A DNA stretch of 64,000 bases from Candidatus Amarolinea dominans (GCA_016719785.1 JADJYJ010000008.1:62001-126000), one strand, 5' to 3'; positions 43,693-51,162 are shown, counted from the first letter of the stretch. Notes: generated by a model not told the origin, from the sequence alone. Numbers and translations are program-made.

Positions 43693-44777
43693 CTGAACTG
43701 CCGGACACGTTGGAAGCACCGCGTTTTGTCATGCCGTTCAGCGGGCAGCCGCTGCCCATGTTCGACATGCCACGCGGGCAGCGCCGCCTGCAGCGGCTGC
43801 TCGACGCGTGCGACAATAGCCAGCGGCTCGTCATCCTGACCCACAACGACCCCGACCCCGATGCGCTGGCCAGCGCCTGGGCCTTACAGACCGTGCTGAG
43901 CGCCCGACTCCACATCACCCCTGGCATCGTCTACGGCGGCATGATCGGCCGCGCAGAAAACCGCGCCCTGGTTGCCAACCTGGAGATGCACCTGACCCAG
44001 GTGGACAAGATCAACTGGGATGATGTTGACGCCATTGCCCTGATTGACACCCAGGTTGGCGCTTCCAATCATGTACGGCCAGCGAATTTGCCGGTCGTCG
44101 CCGTGTTCGACCATCACCCCTTGCGCCGGGGTAAGCGCCAGGCGCGCTACCGCGATGTACGGCCGTGCTACGGCGCCACCTCTACCATTCTGACCGAGTA
44201 CCTGGTGGCGGCCGAGATTCGACCCCACAGCCAGTTGGCGACGGCGCTCTTCTACGGCATCAAAACCGACACGCGTGGCCTGGCCCGCGACGCCTGCGAT
44301 TGTGACGCCTGGGCCTACATGGTGCTCCTCCCCCTGATTGACCCCAAGTTGCTGGCGAAGATCGAGCAGGCACGCGTGCCGCGCAGCTACTTCAAGGCGT
44401 TCAATGACACCCTGGCGCGGACCGTGTTGTATGACCGCGTGGCGCTGGCCAGCCTGGGGCCGATGGAGCGCCCAGACATGGCCGCGGAGATGGCCGACAT
44501 TCTGGCCCGACTGGAGGGCACCGATTGGGTCATTTGTTGGGGGCGCTACCAAAACCAGGTGGTGATGGCGGTACGCACCCAGTTGGCGGAGGCCAATGCG
44601 GCGCGCATGGTGCGCCAGGTCGTGGGTGAGATGGGCGGCACGGGCGGCCACGCGCACATGGCCGGCGGGCGCATTCCGTATGGCAATGATCCGGAGCGCG
44701 TGGAAGAAGAATTGCGCAAGCGCTTCCTGCGGGAACTCAATGTCGCCACGGCCACCGCGCAGCCGCTCATCACCTGA
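43689..44777 (+). CDS. DHH-family phosphoesterase (NrnA-like)
   Basis: 362 residues from ATG 43689, overlapping the moeA stop; the longer in-frame ORF from 43353 is inside moeA. DHH motifs: HNDPDPDALASAWAL (about 42-56), the Asp in ALIDTQVGASNH, and AVFDHHPLRRGK (about 138-149). The DHHA1 C-terminal substrate motif is GGTGGHAHMAGG (about 318-329). Members degrade nanoRNA and/or 3'-phosphoadenosine phosphate. Translational coupling with moeA is a common arrangement only by genome layout; no functional link is implied. Confidence 0.88.
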   Translation: MTELPDTLEAPRFVMPFSGQPLPMFDMPRGQRRLQRLLDACDNSQRLVILTHNDPDPDALASAWALQTVLSARLHITPGIVYGGMIGRAENRALVANLEMHLTQVDKINWDDVDAIALIDTQVGASNHVRPANLPVVAVFDHHPLRRGKRQARYRDVRPCYGATSTILTEYLVAAEIRPHSQLATALFYGIKTDTRGLARDACDCDAWAYMVLLPLIDPKLLAKIEQARVPRSYFKAFNDTLARTVLYDRVALASLGPMERPDMAAEMADILARLEGTDWVICWGRYQNQVVMAVRTQLAEANAARMVRQVVGEMGGTGGHAHMAGGRIPYGNDPERVEEELRKRFLRELNVATATAQPLIT

Positions 44778-44788
44778 CCCGATCACCT

Positions 44789-44842
44789 TACACGGCGCTG
44801 GCCAGCTACACCTATGATGCGGACGGCAACACGGCGGGCGGA
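44789..44842 (+). pseudogene. Fragment of an RHS/YD-repeat protein gene
   Basis: Translation of this short stretch gives YTALASYTYDADGNTAGG, a recognisable YD-repeat unit (xxYxYDAxGN). There is no start, no continuation, and an inverted-repeat element follows at once. Likely a relic of an RHS-repeat gene, too short to be certain. Confidence 0.4.
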
Positions 44843-44847
44843 CTTTT

Positions 44848-44914
44848 GCCACGAATTACACGAATTGACACGAAAGCAGAAGTTCGATTCGTGCAAATTA
44901 GTGAAATTCGTGGC
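44848..44914. repeat. Inverted repeat (CCACGAATTNCACGAATT type) between convergent genes
   Basis: 27-nt arms: GCCACGAATTACACGAATTG... (44848-44874) and ...AATTAGTGAAATTCGTGGC (44888-44914), about 80-85% complementary. It sits between the DHH gene and the convergent ABC permease, a situation like the repeat at 7587-7744. Confidence 0.75.
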
Positions 44915-44936
44915 AGAGAAAACGGGGCGGATGATA

Positions 44937-45779
44937 TTAGGAGCGTCGCCAGAATGACCAGGCGACGCCGCGCTGTGGGGCAAAGAGGAAGATCAGGATG
45001 AAGATAATGGTGGCGGTCAGGATGATGGCGGCGCCGGAGGCCACGTTCAGGTAGTAGCTGAGATACAGCCCGGCCAGGCTGGAGAAGGCGCCGATCACAG
45101 CCGAGACGATCATCATCATACGCAGGCGCCGAGTCAGCAGGTAGGCCGAGGCGGCCGGCGTAACCAGCATGGCTGCTACCAGTCCCACGCCAACCGTCTG
45201 CATCGAAACCACGACCGTGAGCGCCAGCAGGATCAACATGGCATAGCGCAGGAGTTCAGCGGGGAGGCGCAGCGTCGCGGCCAACACCGGGTCGAAGGAG
45301 ATGACCAGGAAGGGACGATAGAGCACCACCACCGTGCCGAGGATGAGTGCGGTCAGGCCGGCTGTCAGCCAGAGGTCGGCCGGGCTGACACCGAGCACAT
45401 TGCCGAACAGGATGTGAGTCAGATCCACGGCGTAGGTCTTGATGGAACTGATGAGCATGACGCCCAACGACAGCGCGGCCGCAAACATGATGCCGATCGC
45501 CGTATCTTCCTTGATCGTGCCCTGACGCGAGAAAGCGCCGATGCCAAGTGCCACCAGCACCGCAGCCACCAGCGCACCTACGGTCAAGTTACCATCGAGG
45601 AGATACGCCACAGCGACGCCAGGCAGAATGGCATGCGCCATGGCATCGCCCAGGAAAGCCATGGAGCGCAAGACCACGTAACAGCCGATCACCGCGCATA
45701 GGATGCCCACCATCACCGCAGCCAGCAAGCCCCGCTGCATGAATCCATAGGCCAGCGGCGTCAAGAGCCATTCGATCAT
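44937..45779 (-). CDS. Zn/Mn-type ABC transporter permease
   Basis: 280 residues with about eight or nine transmembrane helices, ABC-3 family. Characteristic strings are AAVMVGILCAVIGCYVVLRSMAFLGDAMAHAILPGVAVAYL (about 20-60) and ALLILLALTVVVSMQTVGVGLVAAMLVTPAASAYLLT (about 190-225). It forms the channel for a divalent metal. The start overlaps the end of the ATPase gene by 4 nt. Part of a three-gene importer 46753-47715 (binding protein), 45776-46732 (ATPase) and this permease. Confidence 0.93.
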   Translation of the reverse strand: MIEWLLTPLAYGFMQRGLLAAVMVGILCAVIGCYVVLRSMAFLGDAMAHAILPGVAVAYLLDGNLTVGALVAAVLVALGIGAFSRQGTIKEDTAIGIMFAAALSLGVMLISSIKTYAVDLTHILFGNVLGVSPADLWLTAGLTALILGTVVVLYRPFLVISFDPVLAATLRLPAELLRYAMLILLALTVVVSMQTVGVGLVAAMLVTPAASAYLLTRRLRMMMIVSAVIGAFSSLAGLYLSYYLNVASGAAIILTATIIFILIFLFAPQRGVAWSFWRRS

Positions 45780-46732
45780 CTCAGTTCTCGATTTCGGCGC
45801 GGCGCCGCGTTGCCTGACTGGCCGGCAGATTGCCGTGGCGCAGGCGCCGTGGTGGATTTTGGGGGCGCCACCATGACCGTTTCGTCCTCCGGGCAGCAGT
45901 GGTCTACCACGGCCACCCCCTCTGGCAACATGAGCACCTGGCCGCCGAAGGCTTCGGCCAGGCGCTGCGTGGTGAACACCTGCGCCGGCGGGCCAAAGGC
46001 GATTAGACGCTGGTTGAGGAGCAGCACCATCTCGAAACGGCTGGCGGCCAGGGCCAGGTCGTGCGTGGAAATCAACACCGTCACCTGCTGGGCGCGCAGA
46101 CGATTGAGCAGAGCCAGGGTAGATTCCTGCGTCGCCATGTCAACGCCGGTGAACGGCTCATCCATGAGCAGGATGTGCGGCTCCTGGGCCAGGGCGCGTG
46201 CCAGGAAGGCACGCTGCTGTTGACCGCCTGAAAGCTCGCCAATGGCACGGCCGGCCAGCGCTGCAATGCCCATCGCGTCCAGGGCACGCGTCACCGCGGC
46301 GCGATCGGCGGCGTTGGGGCGGCGCAGCCAGCCCTGACGGCCATAGCGGCCCATCATCACCACGTCGGCCACGGTGACAGGAAAGCGCCAGTCAACCTCT
46401 TCGCGCTGCGGCACATAGGCGACGCAGTCCTGATGCACGCCCAGCGGCTGGCCGTGGATCAAGATGCGGCCATTGCGCAGGGGCAGCAGGCCCACCAATG
46501 CCTTGAACAGGGTTGACTTGCCCGCCCCGTTTGGCCCCACCACGGCCACCTGCGCGCCGTGGGGCACCTGGAAGGAGAGGTCACGCAAGGCCGGCCGGCC
46601 GTCGAAGCCGACCGTGATGCCGTCTACATCCAGGCGTGCCGGTGCGTCAGGGCGGGGTATGGCGGTCTCAAGTGCGGGGGGCATACTCAGGGTATCAATC
46701 ACGTCGGGCCTCGCTTCTTTCAACGCGGTCAT
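45776..46732 (-). CDS. Zn/Mn-type ABC transporter ATP-binding protein
   Basis: 318 residues. Walker A VVGPNGAGKSTLFKAL (about 65-80), Q-loop YVPQREEVDWRFPVTV, signature IGELSGGQQQRAFLARA (about 165-180), Walker B ILLMDEPFTGVD, switch STHDLAL. The YVPQRxxVDWxFPxTV string is typical of manganese/zinc importer ATPases. A C-terminal tail (residues 285-318, CCPEDE and Pro/Ser/Arg-rich) extends beyond the family core. The N-terminal 30 residues before the domain are also extra, so the true start could be internal. Confidence 0.92.
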   Translation of the reverse strand: MTALKEARPDVIDTLSMPPALETAIPRPDAPARLDVDGITVGFDGRPALRDLSFQVPHGAQVAVVGPNGAGKSTLFKALVGLLPLRNGRILIHGQPLGVHQDCVAYVPQREEVDWRFPVTVADVVMMGRYGRQGWLRRPNAADRAAVTRALDAMGIAALAGRAIGELSGGQQQRAFLARALAQEPHILLMDEPFTGVDMATQESTLALLNRLRAQQVTVLISTHDLALAASRFEMVLLLNQRLIAFGPPAQVFTTQRLAEAFGGQVLMLPEGVAVVDHCCPEDETVMVAPPKSTTAPAPRQSAGQSGNAAPRRNRELR

Positions 46733-46752
46733 CGGTGGCTATCAAGAGAGTC

Positions 46753-47715
46753 TTATTTCAATGCTGCCACGATGGTACGCGTATTGTGCTTCATCATCTC
46801 GATGTAGGTAGCGCCTTCTCCGCCAGGGGCGCTGAGCGAATGGCTGAGCAGGCCGGTGACGACGCTGGCGCCGGTTTCGGCCGCAACCTGTTCGGCCAGT
46901 TGGGGGTTGGCGCCGGTTTCCAGAAAAATGGCGCGCGCGCCCGTTGCCTTGATCTGGTCAACTAACGCGGCCAGTTGCTGCGCCGAAGGTGAGGCCCCAC
47001 TGCTGACACTGGGAACGATGGCGCCAATGATCTGAAACCCGTAGCGGTCGGCAAAATAGCCCAGACTCTCGTGGTTGGTCACCAACTGCCGCTGTGCGAT
47101 GGGCACCTGGTTGGTTTGCTCACGGATCCAGGCGTCCAGGGCCTGTAACTGGGTCACATACGCGGCCGCGTTGGCGGCATAGAGCAGGGCGCCGTCCGGG
47201 TCCACCTGGCTCAGGCCATCGCGGATATTTTCGACGTAGCGCATAACCAGGATGGGGTCGAGCCAGAAATGAGGGTCGCCTTCCTCATGCTCTGGCTCTG
47301 CGCTGTCATGGGCTTCTTCGGTTGCGGTTGGCGTGCGCGGGGTCAGGCCGTTAGCGGCTTCGATCACCACGCGCTTGCCATCCGCGTTCTGCAGCAGTTT
47401 GTCCAGGAAAGCCTCCAGCCCGACGCCGTTGGTGACCAGCACCGTGCTGGCGCTGACTTTCGCCACGTCGGCGGGCGTCGGCTCGAAGCTGTGCGGGTCC
47501 ACGCCGAGCGGCATCAGGGTGTCAACCGTCAGACGGTCGCCGGCGACCTGGCGGGTGATGTCGGCCAGGAAGGTCTCCACCACCAGGACGTTGGGAGCCG
47601 CCGGCGTAGAGGAGCGAGGAGAAAGCGCCGGGCTGGGGGCACAGGCAGTGAGCAGCAGCAACGCCCACACGAGAATCAGGGGCGTTCGTTTGCTGAAGCC
47701 ATCAAATTGAGACAT
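46753..47715 (-). CDS. Zn/Mn ABC transporter substrate-binding lipoprotein
   Basis: 320 residues from ATG 47715 (AAGGA 8 nt upstream; a second in-frame ATG at 47733 lacks an RBS). Lipobox LLLTAC near residue 24. TroA/ZnuA-like cluster A-1 fold: VLVVETFLADITRQVAGD, metal His in GVDPHSFEPTPADV (about H73), an acidic loop (EEAHDSAEPEHEEGDPHFWLDP, about 135-155) that contributes further His, TNHESLGYFADRYG, and ETGANPQLAEQVA. The acidic/His loop between 130 and 150 favours zinc. It is first in the importer operon. Confidence 0.92.
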   Translation of the reverse strand: MSQFDGFSKRTPLILVWALLLLTACAPSPALSPRSSTPAAPNVLVVETFLADITRQVAGDRLTVDTLMPLGVDPHSFEPTPADVAKVSASTVLVTNGVGLEAFLDKLLQNADGKRVVIEAANGLTPRTPTATEEAHDSAEPEHEEGDPHFWLDPILVMRYVENIRDGLSQVDPDGALLYAANAAAYVTQLQALDAWIREQTNQVPIAQRQLVTNHESLGYFADRYGFQIIGAIVPSVSSGASPSAQQLAALVDQIKATGARAIFLETGANPQLAEQVAAETGASVVTGLLSHSLSAPGGEGATYIEMMKHNTRTIVAALK

Positions 47716-47823
47716 AGTGTTCCTTGATCTCATGAAGTTAGAGAAGATGCGGACGAATATGAATCAGCGCAAAAGCACTGTATTCGGCGCTGGGCTCGTA
47801 CGACTAAGCCCATCGCCTCATCG

Positions 47824-47843
47824 CTTGACATGGCATTGTCAAG
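47824..47843. promoter_or_regulatory. Candidate operator palindrome
   Basis: CTTGACA-TGGCAT-TGTCAAG: perfect 7-bp arms with a 6-nt spacer. It sits between divergent metal-importer and molybdopterin genes, about 110 nt upstream of the importer start. The regulator is unknown; a metal-responsive repressor is a guess. The left arm also contains a perfect TTGACA. Confidence 0.4.
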
Positions 47844-47877
47844 ACTGCCTGCTCATTTTGGAGTTGCAGGCAGTTTT
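47844..47877 (+). terminator. Hairpin with short T-run
   Basis: ACTGCCTGC, 13-nt loop, GCAGGCAGT, then TTT. Weak terminator-like structure with no obvious gene upstream on this strand; it adjoins the operator palindrome. Confidence 0.4.
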
Positions 47878-48015
47878 CATGTTCTTTAGTCTAATTCATG
47901 ACTGACCGGCTGTCAAATGATCGGTTTGGCGTGGGTGCATGGCGGTCTGGGGGCAGATCGGGCGACTGCAAGTCGCTGCAACGAGGTCAAAGTCCAGACC
48001 GGTGTTATACCGGGT

Positions 48016-48044
48016 TTGTTGTCGCCAGAAAAATATGCTATACT
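48016..48044 (+). promoter_or_regulatory. Sigma-70 promoter for moaD-moaE
   Basis: TTGTTG (48016-48021), 17-nt spacer, TATACT (48039-48044), with start codon 94 nt downstream. Confidence 0.6.
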
Positions 48045-48073
48045 CCTGGAACTCACGAACGAGAGGTAGACCT

Positions 48074-48108
48074 AAGGAAACAGGCGCAATTCGTGCCCGC
48101 TTGCAGTA
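48074..48108 (+). repeat. Leader element copy B (35-nt repeat)
   Basis: Identical to 38971-39005 (begins AAGGAAACAGGCGC, ends GCTTGCAGTA). It lies about 30 nt after the -10 box and 29 nt before the moaD-moaE start, the same layout as copy A. The left inverted arm of copy A is absent here. Confidence 0.8.
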
Positions 48109-48137
48109 CACATCCACCAGACGTGAGGAGATTATCC

Positions 48138-48812
48138 ATGATTCATGTACGCGTCAGACTATTTGCCTCGCTGCGCGAGCGGCTTGGCCAGTCCTCCCTG
48201 ACCCTGGAGTTGAACGAAGGCGCGACCGCGGCGGCTGTCCTGGCGACGCTGGCCGCGGTCGCGCCTTCGTTGGGCGAGACGAGCAATCTGGCCCTGGCTG
48301 TCAATCAACGTTATGCCACGGATGCCACACCGCTGGCCGATGGTGACGAGGTCGCGCTGCTGCCGCCTGTCAGCGGCGGTAGCGCCGCGCCGTGCTTCGA
48401 AATCACCACGGCGCCGATCTCGCTGGATGAGGTGGCGCAGCGCGTCAACGTGCCCACGCATGGCGCCATTATTCTATTTGCGGGAATCGTGCGCGGAGAC
48501 TCAGACAGCGGGCAAACAGACTACCTGGAGTATGAGGCCTACACGGATATGGCCGTGGCGTGCTTTCAGCAGATTGCCGATGAGGTGGTTGCGCGCTGGC
48601 CGGCCGTGACCGGGGTAGTCATCGTTCACCGCTGTGGGCGCCTGGAGGTGGGTGAGACGAGCGTTGCCATCGCAATTGCTGCTGCGCACCGGCAGGGCGC
48701 CTTCGAGGCGTGCAGCTATGCGATCGAACGCCTCAAGACGATTGCCCCGATCTGGAAGAAGGAAGTCGGCCCTGATGGCACCTACTGGGTGGAGGGGCCG
48801 CGGGGCGGTTGA
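48138..48812 (+). CDS. MoaD-MoaE fusion (molybdopterin synthase, both subunits)
   Basis: 224 residues. Residues 1-81 are MoaD, the ubiquitin-like sulfur carrier (VRVRLFASLRERLG, ending ALLPPVSGG with Gly80-Gly81). Residues 87-224 are MoaE, the catalytic subunit (GAIILFAGIVRG, YLEYEAYTDMA, VHRCGRLEVGE, and the active-site Lys region RLKTIAPIWKKE). Together they convert precursor Z (cPMP) to molybdopterin. In separate MoaD the GG is the C-terminus that carries the thiocarboxylate; here it is internal, so the fusion must be cleaved or work differently, as proposed for mycobacterial MoaX. GAGGAG lies 9 nt before the ATG. Confidence 0.93.
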   Translation: MIHVRVRLFASLRERLGQSSLTLELNEGATAAAVLATLAAVAPSLGETSNLALAVNQRYATDATPLADGDEVALLPPVSGGSAAPCFEITTAPISLDEVAQRVNVPTHGAIILFAGIVRGDSDSGQTDYLEYEAYTDMAVACFQQIADEVVARWPAVTGVVIVHRCGRLEVGETSVAIAIAAAHRQGAFEACSYAIERLKTIAPIWKKEVGPDGTYWVEGPRGG

Positions 48813-48980
48813 GTAGCCTGCTGCTACGCGGTCCAGCGAGCCAACATGTTGGGGACGCGGGCGGCTGGCGGCGCTGCGGGCGAGACGTCCGCGCTGCCAG
48901 CCCGTGACGCTGTCCGGCTCGCTTTTTGACGATGGTTCGGGGGCATGGTATAATTTGGCCCGGCAAGCGCCTTAACAAAC

Positions 48981-49412
48981 AAGAGATTGGTCAACCGTCG
49001 CTGGGGTGCGTAAGCGCCTCAGAGGAACTTCCCGACTCCCCCTGCGGTTATCCGCAGAAGGTTGCCCCACGAAACAGCAAGTGGGGGCGCCCGGCCGCAA
49101 GCCGGGTGACTACAACCGCAACAGAAAACATTCCCGCCAGTGCTTGGCTTGCGCCGGCACGGGTCAGGGCTGAAACGGTGGGGTAAGAGCCTACCGGCGA
49201 GGGCAGCAATGTCCTCGGCCAGGCGAGCGTGCAACCGGGAGCAAGGTGAGTGGGCCAGGCCAGCCGTCAGGCGGCTTGGTCTCATCGCAGCGGTGACGGC
49301 GATACCAGGTAACACCTGGCAAGCCAGGAACTGCCACGGAGACACTCTGCATAAGGGTGTTCTCGGTGAGAAAGATGACGGTAAACAGAATCGGGGGTAT
49401 GTACCACTCTTT
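48981..49412 (+). ncRNA. rnpB: RNase P RNA (bacterial type A-like)
   Basis: Catalytic RNA that cleaves tRNA 5' leaders. Recognised by conserved blocks in the right order: GAGGAACTTCCCGACTCC near 49021 (P4/J-region 5' half), GCAACAGAAAACA near 49118, GAAACGGTGGGGTAAGAGCC near 49171, AACCGGGAGCAAGGTGA near 49231, and near the 3' end ACAGAATCGGGGGTATGTA. The ends AAGAG..TGGT and ACCACTCTT pair to form P1. Length (about 430 nt) is normal. Ends are placed from P1 pairing and are approximate. It lies just upstream of a seven-tRNA cluster. Confidence 0.93.
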
Positions 49413-49496
49413 TGTTTTGTGAGTGCAGGCACGGTTGATTCCGTTGTCAGGTCAACGGTCTTGTGGCGCCCGTTGCTGCAAGCGGGCGTCAGCCAA

Positions 49497-49580
<84 letters not shown>

Positions 49581-49637
49581 AGCCAGTTTTTGATGATGGT
49601 TGCACGCACAAGGCGTGTCCAACGTCTCAAATCAGTC

Positions 49638-49709
49638 GGGCCCGTGGCCTAGCGGGAAGGCACCTCCTTTGCAAGGAGGGGAGCGTCGGTTCGAATCCGA
49701 CCGGGTCCA
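49638..49709 (+). tRNA. tRNA-Ala (anticodon TGC)
   Basis: Acceptor GGGCCCG/CGGGTCC, anticodon stem CCTCC/GGAGG with loop TTTGCAA, T arm CGGTTCGAATCCG. The G3:U70 identity pair of tRNA-Ala is present (G3 with T at the complementary 3' position). Confidence 0.93.
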
Positions 49710-49767
49710 CCTTAAAATAGCCGGCGGCTGTGGGCAGCAGACAGGCCAAAGGCTCTTACATGAACAT

Positions 49768-49839
49768 GCGGGCGTGGCTCAGTGGTAGAGCATCTCCTTG
49801 CCAAGGAGAGAGTCGTGGGTTCGAATCCCATCGCCCGCT
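49768..49839 (+). tRNA. tRNA-Gly (anticodon GCC), copy 1
   Basis: Acceptor GCGGGCG/CGCCCGC, anticodon stem TCTCC/GGAGA with loop TTGCCAA, T arm GTGGG-TTCGAAT-CCCAT. Identical to the next tRNA. Confidence 0.95.
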
Positions 49840-49858
49840 CTGTGGTCGTGCATGTTAT

Positions 49859-49930
49859 GCGGGCGTGGCTCAGTGGTAGAGCATCTCCTTGCCAAGGAGA
49901 GAGTCGTGGGTTCGAATCCCATCGCCCGCT
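49859..49930 (+). tRNA. tRNA-Gly (anticodon GCC), copy 2
   Basis: Identical to the copy 91 nt upstream over all 72 bases, so a recent tandem duplication. Confidence 0.95.
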
Positions 49931-49968
49931 CTGCGCGATCATCGGCAAGCGTCCGGGCTTGCCGCTCA

Positions 49969-50041
49969 GCCGAGGTAGCTCAGTTGGTAGAGCACGTCAC
50001 TGAAAATGACGGAGTCCCCAGTTCAAGTCTGGGTCTCGGCA
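49969..50041 (+). tRNA. tRNA-Phe (anticodon GAA)
   Basis: Acceptor GCCGAGG/TCTCGGC, anticodon stem CGTCA/TGACG with loop CTGAAAA, T arm CCCAG-TTCAAGT-CTGGG. Confidence 0.95.
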
Positions 50042-50062
50042 CTCAGTTTACCCATCGTGAGA

Positions 50063-50133
50063 TCGGGGATCGTCTAATGGCAGGACAAGGGACTTTGAAT
50101 CCCTGTATCGAGGTTCGAGTCCTCGTCCCCGAA
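50063..50133 (+). tRNA. tRNA-Gln (anticodon TTG)
   Basis: Acceptor TCGGGGA/TCCCCGA, anticodon stem AGGGA/TCCCT with loop CTTTGAA, T arm CGAGG-TTCGAGT-CCTCG. Confidence 0.94.
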
Positions 50134-50225
50134 CCTGCAAGCGCCAGGAACCGGTGAGCCAGGTACATGGCTGGCCTCACCCGTGTCCTGGCTGTCACGA
50201 TGAACGGTAAGCTTGACGTGTGCAT

Positions 50226-50299
50226 GGTGGCCATAGCTCAATTGGCGGAGCACCTGGTTGTGGCCCAGGAGGCTGTGGGTTCAAGCCCCACTGGTCACC
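50226..50299 (+). tRNA. tRNA-His (anticodon GTG)
   Basis: Acceptor GTGGCCA/TGGTCAC with the extra 5' G (G-1) opposite C73, typical of tRNA-His; anticodon stem CCTGG/CCAGG with loop TTGTGGC. Last tRNA of the cluster. Confidence 0.93.
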
Positions 50300-50314
50300 C
50301 ACCTGAGTGGTTGA

Positions 50315-50356
50315 AAGCCCAGATTCGTGAAGTTATACGAATCGCGGGCTTTTTTG
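50315..50356 (+). terminator. Intrinsic terminator of the tRNA cluster
   Basis: AAGCCCAGATTCGT, loop, ACGAATCGCGGGCTT followed by TTTTT. A near-perfect stem 16 nt after tRNA-His. Confidence 0.85.
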
Positions 50357-50412
50357 TTTAGTCATTTTCGTTTCACAGGGGGATGCGAGGGGAGACGAGG
50401 CGAGGTGCGACC

Positions 50413-50919
50413 ATGGGTAACGTTCTGGTCCTTAATGCCAGCTATGAACCACTGAGTGTGGTGTCGGTAAGACGCGCCATTGTTCTGTTGCTCAAGGAAA
50501 AAGCCGAATTGGTGGAGGCGGCCGAAGCCTATCTGCGCGCCGAACAGCAGGCGTTTCGGGTGCCGCTGGTCATTCGGCTGGTCTGCTACGTGCGCATTCC
50601 CATGCATCTGTCACTGCCGCTGTCGCGACGCACCGTCATCTCCCGCGACCACTACACCTGTCAATACTGTGGCTGCCAGTTTGGCCGCAGTGATCTGACG
50701 CTCGACCACGTGGTGCCGCGCAGCCGCGGGGGCGCAACGGCCTGGGAAAATGTGGTGGCGGCCTGCCGCGGCTGCAATCAGCGCAAGGGTAATCGCACCC
50801 CCGATGAGGCCGGCTACGCGCTACTCTCCGTGCCCCGGCGTCCACGCTACATTGCGCTGACCCTGCTCAACGAGTACAGCCCTGGTCATCATAGCTCCTG
50901 GCAGAAGTATTTGTATTGA
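50413..50919 (+). CDS. HNH endonuclease
   Basis: 168 residues from ATG 50413. An N-terminal domain (VLVLNASYEPLSVVSVRRAIVLLLKEKAE) is followed by an HNH zinc-nuclease core: SRDHYTCQYCGCQF (Cys pair), LDHVVPRSRGG (catalytic His), WENVVAACRGCNQRKGNRTP (second Cys pair and Asn). This family is widespread as a stand-alone chromosomal gene and is not restricted to phage or defence contexts. The role is unknown. It is followed by a strong terminator that separates it from the convergent small transcript. Confidence 0.9.
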   Translation: MGNVLVLNASYEPLSVVSVRRAIVLLLKEKAELVEAAEAYLRAEQQAFRVPLVIRLVCYVRIPMHLSLPLSRRTVISRDHYTCQYCGCQFGRSDLTLDHVVPRSRGGATAWENVVAACRGCNQRKGNRTPDEAGYALLSVPRRPRYIALTLLNEYSPGHHSSWQKYLY

Positions 50920-50961
50920 ACGGCAGTCACAGAGGGTTGGCGGACGTGTGTCTCTAAAAGC

Positions 50962-50996
50962 GAAAGGCTCTCCGGTGAAGGAGAGCCTTTCTTTTT
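50962..50996 (+). terminator. Intrinsic terminator after the HNH gene
   Basis: GAAAGGCTCTCC, loop GGTGA/A, GGAGAGCCTTTC then TTTTT. On the opposite strand the hairpin is followed by GCTTTT, so it may also end the minus-strand small transcript. Confidence 0.88.
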
Positions 50997-51042
50997 GGCA
51001 CCGTAGCGTCTACAGGTTACCCCGAGGCGATGCTACGGTGCC
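50997..51042. promoter_or_regulatory. Hairpin overlapping the 3' part of the tiny ORF
   Basis: Perfect 11-bp stem GGCACCGTAGC / GCTACGGTGCC around a 24-nt loop. It spans codons 8-17 and the stop of the minus-strand tiny ORF, so translation would open the stem. Confidence 0.6.
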
Positions 51043-51063
51043 GCGTGTACTACGATCACTCAT
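51010..51063 (-). CDS. Tiny 17-codon ORF with consensus-like expression signals
   Basis: Encodes MSDRSTRGTVASPRGNL. The case rests on its signals. CGAGGAGGTGAT, a full Shine-Dalgarno match, ends 5 nt before the ATG. A promoter with perfect -35 TTGACA and -10 GATAAT at 17-nt spacing lies about 65-95 nt upstream, and two hairpins follow. No gene lies downstream on the same strand, so it is not a leader peptide of an operon, though the ORF overlaps a hairpin as leader peptides do. No similarity is recognised. It could be a small protein or the coding part of a regulatory RNA. Confidence 0.55.
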   Translation of the reverse strand: MSDRSTRGTVASPRGNL

Positions 51064-51129
51064 GAAGCATCACCTCCTCGGAATGGGATAGCAGAAGGTT
51101 GAAACTGGCTTGGCTGCCAGCGTGCGGAC

Positions 51130-51158
51130 ATTATCGCACAGAGTTGACGATCTGTCAA
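51130..51158 (-). promoter_or_regulatory. Very strong sigma-70 promoter for the tiny ORF
   Basis: Minus strand: TTGACA (51158-51153), 17-nt spacer, GATAAT (51135-51130). Eleven of twelve positions match consensus. It lies immediately after the stop of the metallopeptidase gene. Confidence 0.75.
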
Positions 51159-51162
51159 GAAG

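Larger units (their letters stand above)
47716..48137. other. Divergent control region between the metal importer and moaD-moaE
   Basis: No gene. It carries a perfect 7-bp inverted repeat (47824-47843), a hairpin with a short T-run (47844-47877), a good promoter (48016-48044) and leader element copy B (48074-48108). Confidence 0.6.

Noticed and set aside
47896..48117. Minus-strand ORF sharing YCKRARIAPVS with one at 38670-39020
   Set aside because: The similarity comes from the shared 35-nt leader element, not from a protein family.
50413..50919. HNH gene as part of a phage, homing element or defence island
   Set aside because: No integrase, phage gene or restriction partner nearby; this HNH family is commonly a stand-alone chromosomal gene.
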